Of a stretch of DNA of 64,000 nt, positions 26,112-34,268 are shown in pieces. Position numbers and translations under genes: made by a program. Source of the DNA: Mesorhizobium huakuii (GTDB lineage Bacteria; Pseudomonadota; Alphaproteobacteria; Rhizobiales; Rhizobiaceae); contig NZ_BSNY01000005.1 of the NCBI RefSeq assembly GCF_030160235.1, positions 62,001 through 126,000 on the forward strand, written 5' to 3'. Numbering within the stretch: position 1 is the first letter of the stretch; each line of letters starts with the position of its first letter. The notes under the pieces are model-generated. The model did no database searches and was not told the origin of the DNA. It worked only from the letters and a program-made list of their open reading frames with translations.

Positions 26112-27109
26112 GCCAGGGCCGCCGACGGCTCGGCTTGCGATGGGGAAGACCGGTGCGCCGCCCTGGCATATTTCTGGGCGATCATGGCACAGACCATGAG
26201 CTGTATCTGATGGAAGAGCATCAGCGGCAGAACGATCGCGCCGACGCCCTGGCCGGCAAAGATCACATTGGCCATCGGCACGCCGCTCGTCAGGCTCTTC
26301 TTCGAGCCGCAGAAGGTGATCGTGATCTGGTCGGCCCTGTCGAAGCCGAGAAGCCGGCTGCCATAGGTCGTCAACACAAGCACCAGGCCGAGCAGCACCA
26401 TGTCGGCGACAACGACCACGGCGATGTCGCGCAGCGAGAACATGCGCCACAGTCCTTCGGCGACCGCCGTGCTGAAAGCCAGATAGACGACCATCAGGAT
26501 CGAGCCGCGATCGACAGGCATCAGCAGTGTCTTGCGAGAGCGTATCCAGTTGCCGACCCGCGGCTCCAGCAGCTGTCCGAGCGTAAAAGGCAGGAGCAGC
26601 TGCATCAGGATCTGGCTCACCGCATCCCACGAAAATCCGCCATGGCCGCCGATGGAGAAGAGCAGGCCGACCAGCAGGGGTGTCAGGAACATGCCGAAGA
26701 TGTTGGAGGCGGAAGCCGAGCAGATGGCCGCGGGGACGTTTCCGCCGGCGATCGAGGTGAAGGCGATCGAGGACTGCACCGTCGACGGCAGGACACAGAG
26801 GAACAGAATGCCGAGATAAAGTGGCTTGGGCAGGATCGAAGCAGGCAGGTAGCCAAGCGCCAGACCCAGCAGCGGGAACAGGCCAAAGGTCGTCAGAAGG
26901 ATCACCAGGTGCAGGCGCCAATGCATCAGGCCGGCAACGACGACATCGCGCGAGAGCCTCGCACCATGCAGGAAGAACAGCAGCGCCACGGCAAGATTGG
27001 TCGCGATCGCGAACCATCCCGCGAACGTCCCGGTGGCCGGCGCGACCGACGCAAGCCCGACGGTGCACAAAAGGAGGATCAGAAAGGTGTCCGGCAGAAA
27101 GCGGCGCAT
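26108..27109 (-). CDS. SBF-like (BASS-type) membrane transporter
   Basis: This encodes 333 residues from the ATG at 27109, with GGAG nine bases upstream; an ATG at 27151 would add 14 residues but lacks a ribosome site. About ten hydrophobic segments are seen. The motifs FFLHGARLSRD, LCVLPSTVQSSIAFTSIAGGNVPAA and TFCGSKKSLTSGVPMANVIF match the SBF-like family (YfeH type), relatives of bile acid:sodium symporters. The substrate is unknown. It diverges from a LysR regulator 90 bases away, which probably controls it. Confidence 0.85.
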   Translation of the reverse strand: MRRFLPDTFLILLLCTVGLASVAPATGTFAGWFAIATNLAVALLFFLHGARLSRDVVVAGLMHWRLHLVILLTTFGLFPLLGLALGYLPASILPKPLYLGILFLCVLPSTVQSSIAFTSIAGGNVPAAICSASASNIFGMFLTPLLVGLLFSIGGHGGFSWDAVSQILMQLLLPFTLGQLLEPRVGNWIRSRKTLLMPVDRGSILMVVYLAFSTAVAEGLWRMFSLRDIAVVVVADMVLLGLVLVLTTYGSRLLGFDRADQITITFCGSKKSLTSGVPMANVIFAGQGVGAIVLPLMLFHQIQLMVCAMIAQKYARAAHRSSPSQAEPSAALA

Positions 27110-27171
27110 GACATGTTCGCTCCAGAATGGCGGCGCCGTCTTCTCGAGCATTGCGAAACGGGATACAAGGA

Positions 27172-27182
27172 ATAACAGTTAT
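27172..27182. promoter_or_regulatory. Short palindrome between transporter and LysR gene
   Basis: ATAAC-A-GTTAT is an 11-base perfect inverted repeat in the 90-base divergent region, 18 bases before the LysR start. It is a plausible LysR operator but no target is proven. Confidence 0.35.
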
Positions 27183-27199
27183 CATGATTTGGGATATCA

Positions 27200-28048
27200 A
27201 TGCTCGATCTGGTCCAACTTCGCAGCTTCGTCGCCGTCCAACAGATGGGAAGCTTTACCTTCGCGGCCGAGAGGCTGGGGCTTGGGCAATCCACCGTCAG
27301 CCAGCACATCGGCAAGCTTGAGGTCGCGCTTGGCAGGCGGTTGCTGGCCCGCGATACGCACAAGGTGGTGCTGACGCCAGACGGCGAAGCCCTGCTCGGC
27401 CATGCCCGGACCCTGTTGTCGATAGAGAGACAGGTGCAGGCGCTTTTCACCGCGCAGAGGCTGCGGGGCACCTTGAGGCTCGGCGTATCCGAGGACCTGG
27501 TGACGAGCCGGCTGCCGCTGGTGCTGGAGGATTTCGTCCGGTCTCACCCATCCGTTGATCTTGAACTGACCGTCGCGTTGAGCGGCGTGCTCTACCAGAT
27601 GCAGGACAATGGCGAGCTCGATCTCGTTCTGGCAAAGCGCCGGTTGGGCGACAGCCGTGGCCGGCTCGTCTATCGCGAGCCGCTTGTCTGGCTCGCCCGC
27701 GATCCGGAACACGTCCTGTCGCTCGCGGCTTTGCCGTTGATTGCCTTCCCCGCGCCAAGCGTCACGCGCGGCATTGCGCTGGAAGCACTCGAACGGCACC
27801 GCATGCCGTGGCGCATCGTCTGCACATGCGGCAGCCTGAGCGGACTGACGGCCGCCGCCCGCGCCGGCATGGGGGTTCTGGTGCAACCGCAAAGCATGTC
27901 GCCCTCGGGTTTGAAAGAGATCTCGTCAGGGCGCCTGCCGCCGTTGGACGATGTGGAATTCGTCCTGATCCCCAGCAAGGGCGCTGACAGGGCCCTCGTC
28001 TCGGCGCTGTCGGAAGATATTCTGACCAAGGTGAGAGGCCTGCGCTGA
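27200..28048 (+). CDS. LysR-family transcriptional regulator
   Basis: This encodes 282 residues. The N-terminal winged helix-turn-helix is clear (LRSFVAVQQMGSFTFAAERL, then QSTVSQHIGKLEVALGRRLL), and the rest is a LysR substrate-binding domain beginning near residue 90 (LRGTLRLGVSEDL). It is transcribed away from the BASS-type transporter, the usual layout for a LysR regulator and its target, so it probably controls that gene and itself. The inducer is unknown. Confidence 0.88.
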   Translation: MLDLVQLRSFVAVQQMGSFTFAAERLGLGQSTVSQHIGKLEVALGRRLLARDTHKVVLTPDGEALLGHARTLLSIERQVQALFTAQRLRGTLRLGVSEDLVTSRLPLVLEDFVRSHPSVDLELTVALSGVLYQMQDNGELDLVLAKRRLGDSRGRLVYREPLVWLARDPEHVLSLAALPLIAFPAPSVTRGIALEALERHRMPWRIVCTCGSLSGLTAAARAGMGVLVQPQSMSPSGLKEISSGRLPPLDDVEFVLIPSKGADRALVSALSEDILTKVRGLR

Positions 28049-28221
28049 CCCATTGCGTTGGGGTGCCGGCGGCGAAATTGACGTTGGACGGAGCCTTCGC
28101 GCCTGGAAACGTCTTGCTGATGCCTCTTAGCCGTTGGGGAAACCTAGGCCCCTTGTCCCTGGTGCATTGTATTGACATTCTAATATTGATCATCTCAGGC
28201 GAACGAAGATACGGATTTGCC

Positions 28222-28896
28222 ATGGACCTGGATCCTTCGACGCTCAATCGGGCGCTGCCGCTGCGCGATCAAATCTATCACAAGATCCGCAATCTGATTG
28301 TCGTCGGCCAGTTGAAGCCGGGTGAAGTCATCAACGAGGTGGCGATCGCCGAGGCCCTCGGCGTTTCGCGCACCCCGGTACGGGAAGCGGTCAAACGCAT
28401 CAGCGACGAAGGCCTGGTGACAATCCTGGCGCAGACTGGCACCTATGTCGCGCCGATCAGCCGTGCCGATCTTGAAGAAGCCTATGTCATCCGCCGGGCG
28501 CTGGAGATGGAAAGTGCCAGGCGCGCCGCCGCCAAGCTCACGCCGGCATCCGCCGAACTGCTGGAGGACAATATGGCGGCGCACAAGCTCGCCATAGCAC
28601 GCGGCCGGTATGCCACCGCGATTCAGCTCGACGACGTCTTTCATCGCACCATTGCCGAGATCTGCGGCCTGCCGATGATCTGGCGGGCCGTCGACATCTC
28701 CAAGGCACAGATGGACCGCGGCCGCTATCTCGCCATTCCCAAGCCCGGCTATGGCGAACAGACGATCGAACAGCACCAGGCCATTCTCGACGCGCTGAAG
28801 CGACACGACGCCGAGGGCGCCGCGCAGGCAATGGAGAACCATCTCGAGACGTCGTTACGCAACACTCTCGAAGTCGCCGCCGAGCTGCTCGGCTGA
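28222..28896 (+). CDS. GntR-family (FadR/FCD subgroup) regulator
   Basis: This encodes 224 residues from the ATG at 28222; the frame is open to 28063 but the segment before MDLDPSTLNRALPLRDQIY is not protein-like. The GntR winged helix covers about residues 15-80 (KPGEVINEVAIAEALGVSRTPVREAVKRI). The FCD ligand domain follows, with the Asp/His metal-site pattern LDDVFHRTIAEI and QHQAILDALKRHD. FCD regulators usually respond to small organic acids or amino-acid breakdown products. It may control the nearby catabolic genes. AT-rich DNA just upstream (28165-28200) is a candidate autoregulatory site. Confidence 0.88.
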   Translation: MDLDPSTLNRALPLRDQIYHKIRNLIVVGQLKPGEVINEVAIAEALGVSRTPVREAVKRISDEGLVTILAQTGTYVAPISRADLEEAYVIRRALEMESARRAAAKLTPASAELLEDNMAAHKLAIARGRYATAIQLDDVFHRTIAEICGLPMIWRAVDISKAQMDRGRYLAIPKPGYGEQTIEQHQAILDALKRHDAEGAAQAMENHLETSLRNTLEVAAELLG

Positions 28897-29118
28897 CGCA
28901 CGCCATCGATCGCAACGGATACGATCAACACACGCGCAGAATGGGACTGGGTATCGCCTGAAGCGGAGGCGATCGCGGAATACAAGCGCGTCCACGCGGA
29001 GGTCTCGCCGGAGGTGCTTGCCGTCATCAGGCTCGCCAACATCCGCAACTATACCGGCCCTGACGCGTTCAGGCACTCCTGCTCGTCCTCGGCCGCCGGA
29101 ACTTCATTGAACGCGTGC
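28897..29118 (+). pseudogene. Possible remnant of an L-rhamnose mutarotase-like gene
   Basis: In the plus frame through 28963, the DNA reads AIAEYKRVHAEVSPEVLAV and then IRLANIRNYT. This resembles the N-terminal half of L-rhamnose mutarotase-family proteins, which have EYxRRHxEIWPE and AGIRNYSIF. No start codon is placed and the similarity ends near 29055. The rest of the interval holds nothing I can support. Confidence 0.4.
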
Positions 29119-29559
29119 TTACGTCAGTCGTGCTCGCGTCGTGCGCGGCGTGGCCAGCAGCAGGCTCGTTTCGCTGCCCGTTATGCCGGCAATCAATCGG
29201 ATGCGCCGCAGCACGGCATCGAAATCGGTCAGTGATGCCGTCCCGAGCTCGACCACCAGGTCCCACCGGCCATTGGTGGTATGGATGGTCGAGACTTCCG
29301 GGAAGCCGCCCAGTGCCCGGACCACCCGGTCGGCGGCATGGCCCTCGATCTCGATAAGCATGATGCCGCGGATGCGCTGATCGACGGCGTCGGCGCGCAG
29401 CACCACCGTATAGCCGATGATGTCGCCCGACCGTTCCAGCCGCTCCATGCGTGCCCGAACCGTGGCGCGCGAGACGCCGAGATCGACGGCGAGGTCCGAT
29501 ACGCTGCGCCGGGCGTCATGCCGCAGCAAGGTCACGAGCCGTTCGTCCAATGCATCCAT
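29119..29559 (-). CDS. Lrp/AsnC-family transcriptional regulator
   Basis: This encodes 146 residues from the ATG at 29559 (MDALDERLVTLL); an ATG at 29592 would add 11 residues. The helix-turn-helix is DLAVDLGVSRATVRARMERLE and the RAM ligand domain follows (IRGIMLIEIEGH, VSTIHTTNGRWDLVVEL). It is transcribed away from the arginase and ornithine cyclodeaminase genes. By position it is the likely regulator of arginine and ornithine catabolism, with arginine or ornithine as a plausible effector; this is inference. Confidence 0.88.
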   Translation of the reverse strand: MDALDERLVTLLRHDARRSVSDLAVDLGVSRATVRARMERLERSGDIIGYTVVLRADAVDQRIRGIMLIEIEGHAADRVVRALGGFPEVSTIHTTNGRWDLVVELGTASLTDFDAVLRRIRLIAGITGSETSLLLATPRTTRARLT

Positions 29560-29567
29560 CACGATTA

Positions 29568-29599
29568 CCATTTTGATAAATTCTGCCACCATTATGATA
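29568..29599. promoter_or_regulatory. Direct repeat, candidate Lrp-type operator
   Basis: CCATTTTGATA (29568-29578) and CCATTATGATA (29589-29599) differ at one position and are 21 bases apart, about two helical turns. They lie between the Lrp/AsnC gene and arginase, right where the regulator would act. Confidence 0.45.
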
Positions 29600-29694
29600 G
29601 GTTATGCTTCGCGGATTGCCAATTCTGCCTGTTCATATTGCCGGCTCGCCGTGATCTCCTGTCACCCATTCGAACTTTGGCCGCGGGAAAGACA

Positions 29695-30627
29695 ATGCGT
29701 TGCAAGATCGTCGGGGCGCCGGTGCAGGACGGCGCGGGCAGAATGGGCTGCGAAATGGGACCGAGTGCGCTGAGGACGGCCGGGCTTGCCCAGGTGCTGT
29801 CCAGCCTCGGCCACACTGTCGAGGACATGGGCGCCGTCCAGCCAATGCCGGCGAGGCGCGTCGTGCATGGCAATCTGGCGCTGAAGGCCTTACCCGAAAT
29901 ATCGGCCTGGACATCCGCCATCGCAGCGGCCGCCTATGCGGCGAGCGAGGATGCCATGCCGATCTTTCTGGGCGGCGACCATTCGATCTCTGCCGGCACC
30001 GTGTCGGGCCTCGCCCGCCGCGCCGCCGAGACCGGGCGCCCGCTGTTCGTGCTGTGGCTCGACGCGCATCCGGACTTCCACACGCTGGACACCACCGCCA
30101 GCGGCAATCTGCACGGCGTTCCGCTTGCCTACGCCAGCGGCCAGCCAGGTTTCAGCGGCTATTTTCCGGATCTGCCAGCGGCGGTCGACCCCAAGCGTAT
30201 CTGCACCATGGGCCTGCGCAGTGTCGACCCGGCCGAGCGCAGCGCGCTCAACCAGGCGGGCGTGACCGTGCACGACATGCGCGCCATTGATGAACATGGC
30301 ATCGCGCCGCTGCTGCGCGCCTTCCTGGCACGCGTGTCTGATGAAGACGGGCTGCTGCATGTCAGTCTCGACGTCGACTTTCTCGACCCGTCGATCGCGC
30401 CGGCTGTCGGCACCACGGTTCCCGGCGGGGCGACGTTCCGCGAGGCGCATCTGGTGATGGAGATGCTGTCCGACAGCGGGCTCGTCTCCAGTCTCGATCT
30501 GGTCGAGTTGAATCCTTTTCTGGACGAGCGCGGCCGGACCGCGACGCTTATGGTCGATCTGACGGCGAGCCTGATGGGCCGCCGCATCATGGATCGCCCG
30601 ACCCGCAGCCATTCCGGGAGCTTTTGA
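29695..30627 (+). CDS. Arginase
   Basis: This encodes 310 residues from the ATG at 29695; the frame is open upstream across the regulator but only this start gives a normal arginase N-terminus. It hydrolyses arginine to ornithine and urea in the cytoplasm. All manganese-binding motifs are present: GGDHSIS, DAHPDFHT and SLDVDFLDP. Substrate-loop residues are seen in GNLHGVPLA. The stop lies three bases before the start of ornithine cyclodeaminase, so the two form an arginine-to-proline route. Confidence 0.93.
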   Translation: MRCKIVGAPVQDGAGRMGCEMGPSALRTAGLAQVLSSLGHTVEDMGAVQPMPARRVVHGNLALKALPEISAWTSAIAAAAYAASEDAMPIFLGGDHSISAGTVSGLARRAAETGRPLFVLWLDAHPDFHTLDTTASGNLHGVPLAYASGQPGFSGYFPDLPAAVDPKRICTMGLRSVDPAERSALNQAGVTVHDMRAIDEHGIAPLLRAFLARVSDEDGLLHVSLDVDFLDPSIAPAVGTTVPGGATFREAHLVMEMLSDSGLVSSLDLVELNPFLDERGRTATLMVDLTASLMGRRIMDRPTRSHSGSF

Positions 30628-30629
30628 TC

Positions 30630-31685
30630 ATGACCACGGCAAAGTTGAACATCGTCCCCTTCGTCAGCGTCGACCGCATGATGAAGCTGGTCATCACCAT
30701 CGGTGTCGAACGCTTCCTGACAGAGCTCGCCAGCTACATCGAGGAAGATTTTCGGCGCTGGGAGCTTTTCGACAAGACGCCTCGTATTGCCTCGCACAGC
30801 CATGACGGCGTCATCGAGCTGATGCCGACAAGCGACGGGCGGCTCTATGGCTTCAAATATGTCAACGGCCATCCCAAGAACATGCGCCAGGGCTTGCAGA
30901 CGGTCACTGCCTTCGGGGTGCTTGCCGATGTCGGCAGCGGCTATCCGATGCTGCTCACCGAAATGACCATCCTGACCGCGCTGCGCACCGCCGCGACGTC
31001 CGCTGTCGCGGCTAAATATCTGGCGCCGCGCGGGGCGCGCACCATGGCCATCATCGGCAATGGCGCGCAGTCGGAATTCCAGGCGATCGCCTTCAAGGCG
31101 CTGACCGGCGTCGACCGGCTCAGGCTCTATGACATCGACCGGTCCGCCTCGCTGAAATGCGCCAAGAACCTGGCTGGCATGGGATTTGACATCACCATCT
31201 GCGAAACCGGGCAGGAGGCGGTCGAAGGGGCCGGGATCATCACGACCGTCACCGCCGACAAGCAATGCGCCACCATCCTCACCGACAACATGGTCGGCGC
31301 CGGCGTCCACATCAACGCCGTCGGCGGCGATTGCCCCGGCAAGACCGAACTGCACAGGGACATCCTGCTGCGCTCCGACATTTTCGTCGAGTTCCCGCCG
31401 CAGACACGCATCGAGGGCGAGATCCAGCAATTGGATGCTGACCATCCGGTGACCGAGCTCTGGCAAGTGATCGCCGCCAAGACGCCAGGCCGCCGGGACC
31501 CCAAGCAGATCACGCTGTTCGATTCCGTCGGCTTCGCCATCGAGGACTTTTCGGCGCTGCGCTATGTGCGCGACCAGTTGCAGGCAACGGGCCTCTACGA
31601 GGAGCTCGATCTGCTGGCCGATCCCGACGAGCCGCGCGACCTCTATGGCATGCTGCTGAGAGCGGCCATGCAGACCGCGGCCTAA
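30630..31685 (+). CDS. Ornithine cyclodeaminase
   Basis: This encodes 351 residues from the ATG at 30630, with GGGAG upstream at the end of the arginase gene. It converts ornithine to proline and ammonia using NAD. The nucleotide-binding motif is IIGNGAQSEFQ, followed by LYDID at the end of the second strand. The segments LTEMTILTALRTAATSAVAA and GVHINAVGGDCPGKTEL are characteristic of bacterial ornithine cyclodeaminases. With arginase it allows arginine to be used through proline. Confidence 0.92.
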   Translation: MTTAKLNIVPFVSVDRMMKLVITIGVERFLTELASYIEEDFRRWELFDKTPRIASHSHDGVIELMPTSDGRLYGFKYVNGHPKNMRQGLQTVTAFGVLADVGSGYPMLLTEMTILTALRTAATSAVAAKYLAPRGARTMAIIGNGAQSEFQAIAFKALTGVDRLRLYDIDRSASLKCAKNLAGMGFDITICETGQEAVEGAGIITTVTADKQCATILTDNMVGAGVHINAVGGDCPGKTELHRDILLRSDIFVEFPPQTRIEGEIQQLDADHPVTELWQVIAAKTPGRRDPKQITLFDSVGFAIEDFSALRYVRDQLQATGLYEELDLLADPDEPRDLYGMLLRAAMQTAA

Positions 31686-31788
31686 CAAGAACCGATGAGA
31701 TGCCGTAAGCGATCCCACAGGCATTGATAGTGATTGCGGACCTTGTCGATCGTCTCTCCGACGAGAGAAAGGGCCATCGACGTTGCCG
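31686..31788. terminator. Convergent intergenic hairpin before glmS end
   Basis: TCTCTC-CGAC-GAGAGA at 31753-31768 is a perfect 6-bp hairpin between the convergent ornithine cyclodeaminase and glmS genes. No clear T-run follows, so terminator function is tentative. Confidence 0.3.
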
Positions 31789-33612
31789 TCACTCCACCGT
31801 GACCGATTTTGCCAGATTGCGCGGCTGGTCGACATCGGTGCCCATGAACACGGCGGCGAAATAGGCCAGCATCTGGATCGGCAGCGCGTAGATGATCGGC
31901 GAGATGATTTCCGGCACGTCGGGCAGGATGATCGTCTCCATCGTCTTCACGCTCACCTGCGCCGCCCCTTTGCTGTCGGTGATCAGGATGATCTTGCCGC
32001 CGCGCGCCGCCACTTCCTGCATGTTCGACACGGTCTTCTCGAAAATGCGGTCATGCGGCGCAATCACGATGACCGGCATGTTCTCGTCGATCAGCGCGAT
32101 CGGCCCGTGCTTCAACTCGCCCGCCGCATAGCCCTCGGCGTGGATATAGGAGATTTCCTTGAGTTTCAGCGCGCCTTCCATGGCCAGCGGGAAATTGGTG
32201 TCGCGGCCGAGATAGAGCACGTCCTTGTAGCGTGACAGCTCGCGCGCGATCCGCTCGATCTGCTCCTCCAGCTTGAGCACCTGATTGGCATAGCGCGGCG
32301 CTTCCGAAAGCGCCCGCACCAGGGTCTTTTCCTGCTCCTTCGAGATCGTGCCGCGCGCCACGCCGGCACGCACCGCAAGCGAGGCCAGCACCGAGAGCTG
32401 GCAAGTGAAAGCCTTGGTCGAGGCGACGCCGATCTCGGGGCCGGCGAGTGTCGGCAGCACGACGTCGGATTCGCGCGCCATGGTCGATTCCCGCACATTG
32501 ACGACGGCGCCGATCTTCATGCCGGCCTTGCGGCAGTAGCGCAGCGAGGCCAGCGTGTCGGCGGTCTCGCCCGATTGCGAGATGAAGAAGGCGGCATCGT
32601 TGGCCGACAGCGGCATTTCGCGGTAGCGGAACTCCGAGGCGACATCGATGTCGACCGGCAGCCGCGCATAGCGCTCGAACCAGTATTTGCCGATCAGGCC
32701 GGCGAGATAGGCGGTGCCGCAAGCCGAGATCGCCAGCCGGCCGATCTTGGCGAAGTCGAACGGCAGGTCGAGCGGCTTCGAGACGCCGGAGACGAAATCG
32801 ACGTAATGCGCCAGCGTGTGCGAAATCACCTCGGGCTGTTCATGGATTTCCTTTTCCATGAAATGGCGGCGGTTGCCCTTGTCGACCATGAAGGAGGTCG
32901 ACAGCGACTGCTGGCGCTTGCGCTCGACTTGTCTGCCGTCGATGTCGAAGATGGCGACGCTGTCGCGGCGCACCACCGCCCAGTCGCCGTCCTCGAGATA
33001 GGTGATCGAATTGGTGAACGGCGCCAGCGCGATGGCGTCCGAACCCAGGAACATCTCGCCATCGCCATGGCCGACGGCCAGCGGCGGGCCGTTGCGGGCG
33101 CCGACGATCAGGTCTTCGTCGCCCTTGAACATGATGGCCAGCGCAAAGGCGCCTTCCAGCCGCTTCAGCGCCGCATGCGCCGCCTCGACCGGCTTCAGCC
33201 CCTTGGCGAGTTCGCGTGCTACCAGATGCGCCACCACCTCGGTGTCGGTCTGCGAGGAGAAGGAATAGCCGTCGCGGACCAACTCGTCGCGCAGCTCGGC
33301 GAAGTTCTCGATGATGCCGTTGTGGACGATGGCGACGCCGTCGGAAAAATGCGGATGCGCGTTGGTCTCGTTGGGCACGCCATGGGTGGCCCAGCGCGTG
33401 TGGCCGATGCCGATCGTGCCGTCGAGCGGCTCCTCCTTGAGCCGGCGTTCGAGGTTGATCAGCTTGCCTTCGGCGCGGCGGCGGGCAAGCTTGCCATGTT
33501 CGATGGTGGCCACGCCGGCCGAGTCATAGCCGCGATATTCAAGCCGCTTCAGCGCATCGACGATGAGCGGCGCAACCTGCGAATGGCCGACGATTCCAAC
33601 GATGCCGCACAT
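31789..33612 (-). CDS. glmS: Glutamine--fructose-6-phosphate aminotransferase
   Basis: This encodes 607 residues, full length for GlmS. It makes glucosamine-6-phosphate, the entry to UDP-GlcNAc for peptidoglycan, lipid A and amino-sugar polysaccharides. The N-terminal glutaminase domain starts MCGIVGIVGH with the nucleophile Cys2 and has GHTRWATHG and HNGIIEN. Two SIS domains follow, with ISACGTAYLAG, SQSGETADTLASLR and EISYIHAEGYAAGELKHGP. The C-terminal LAKSVTVE is standard. No glmU precedes it. Its product feeds the sugar pathways of the polysaccharide region that follows. Confidence 0.97.
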   Translation of the reverse strand: MCGIVGIVGHSQVAPLIVDALKRLEYRGYDSAGVATIEHGKLARRRAEGKLINLERRLKEEPLDGTIGIGHTRWATHGVPNETNAHPHFSDGVAIVHNGIIENFAELRDELVRDGYSFSSQTDTEVVAHLVARELAKGLKPVEAAHAALKRLEGAFALAIMFKGDEDLIVGARNGPPLAVGHGDGEMFLGSDAIALAPFTNSITYLEDGDWAVVRRDSVAIFDIDGRQVERKRQQSLSTSFMVDKGNRRHFMEKEIHEQPEVISHTLAHYVDFVSGVSKPLDLPFDFAKIGRLAISACGTAYLAGLIGKYWFERYARLPVDIDVASEFRYREMPLSANDAAFFISQSGETADTLASLRYCRKAGMKIGAVVNVRESTMARESDVVLPTLAGPEIGVASTKAFTCQLSVLASLAVRAGVARGTISKEQEKTLVRALSEAPRYANQVLKLEEQIERIARELSRYKDVLYLGRDTNFPLAMEGALKLKEISYIHAEGYAAGELKHGPIALIDENMPVIVIAPHDRIFEKTVSNMQEVAARGGKIILITDSKGAAQVSVKTMETIILPDVPEIISPIIYALPIQMLAYFAAVFMGTDVDQPRNLAKSVTVE

Positions 33613-34268
33613 GACTTTGCCCCCCTGACTTGCAGAATTCCGGCCCTATTGCCGTAGATGCCACGATACCCCTCCTCGATTACGGGCTGATCGTTCATTT
33701 GAAGGGGCCCAAGGCCTTAATCGCGACCAGGAACCGTCTTGCTTGCGAAGTGGTCCATGGGGCGCGAGTCCGGGTGGCGGAGTTTGCGTCGTTGGCCGCG
33801 TGAAGCCGCCCGACGAACAGTTCGTTCGAATGATGCGCTTCCATTGGCCCGGGCGCATGTTGAGGCAGCCGGCAAACCAAAACACACCCAACAGCCGGTT
33901 AGGCCCGGCCGCCTGATGCCCCCCTACAAGAGGCTGTCGGGCCGCTTGATCTGTCTGGGGCTTGCACGCGAAAGCGCTCCTGACTGCTCGCGTGCCGGCA
34001 AGCGAGCGGCGCTGGGTCCACGCAGCAAAAGACGTCAAGATGAACACGAGAAGGACCATCCGACGCAAAAGCCATCCTGGCATGGGTCACAAGGTGGGTA
34101 GAGGTGATCGGCGACCGCCAAACCGACGACTCGTTGCCGTTAAAGCACTGAATCGCCAGCGCCTGGCATCGTTTGATTGCACGAAGACGCCGAACTGATC
34201 TCTCGATACAGAAGGAAGCTCAGTCCGCGCCTTTTTGGGTCCAGGCATGCGGAAAGGGGATGCAGGGC
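33613..34268. other. Gene-free region between glmS and the polysaccharide region
   Basis: About 650 bases. No gene, RNA or clear repeat is supported; short open frames on both strands have no recognisable content. The glmS promoter should lie near 33613-33750. Confidence 0.45.

Noticed and set aside
31753-31768. Hairpin as a strong intrinsic terminator
   Set aside because: The 6-bp stem has no T-run on either strand, so it is listed only as a weak candidate.
33646-34198. Short open frames on both strands between glmS and the coiled-coil gene
   Set aside because: No ribosome site, no domain and overlapping alternatives on both strands; treated as non-coding.
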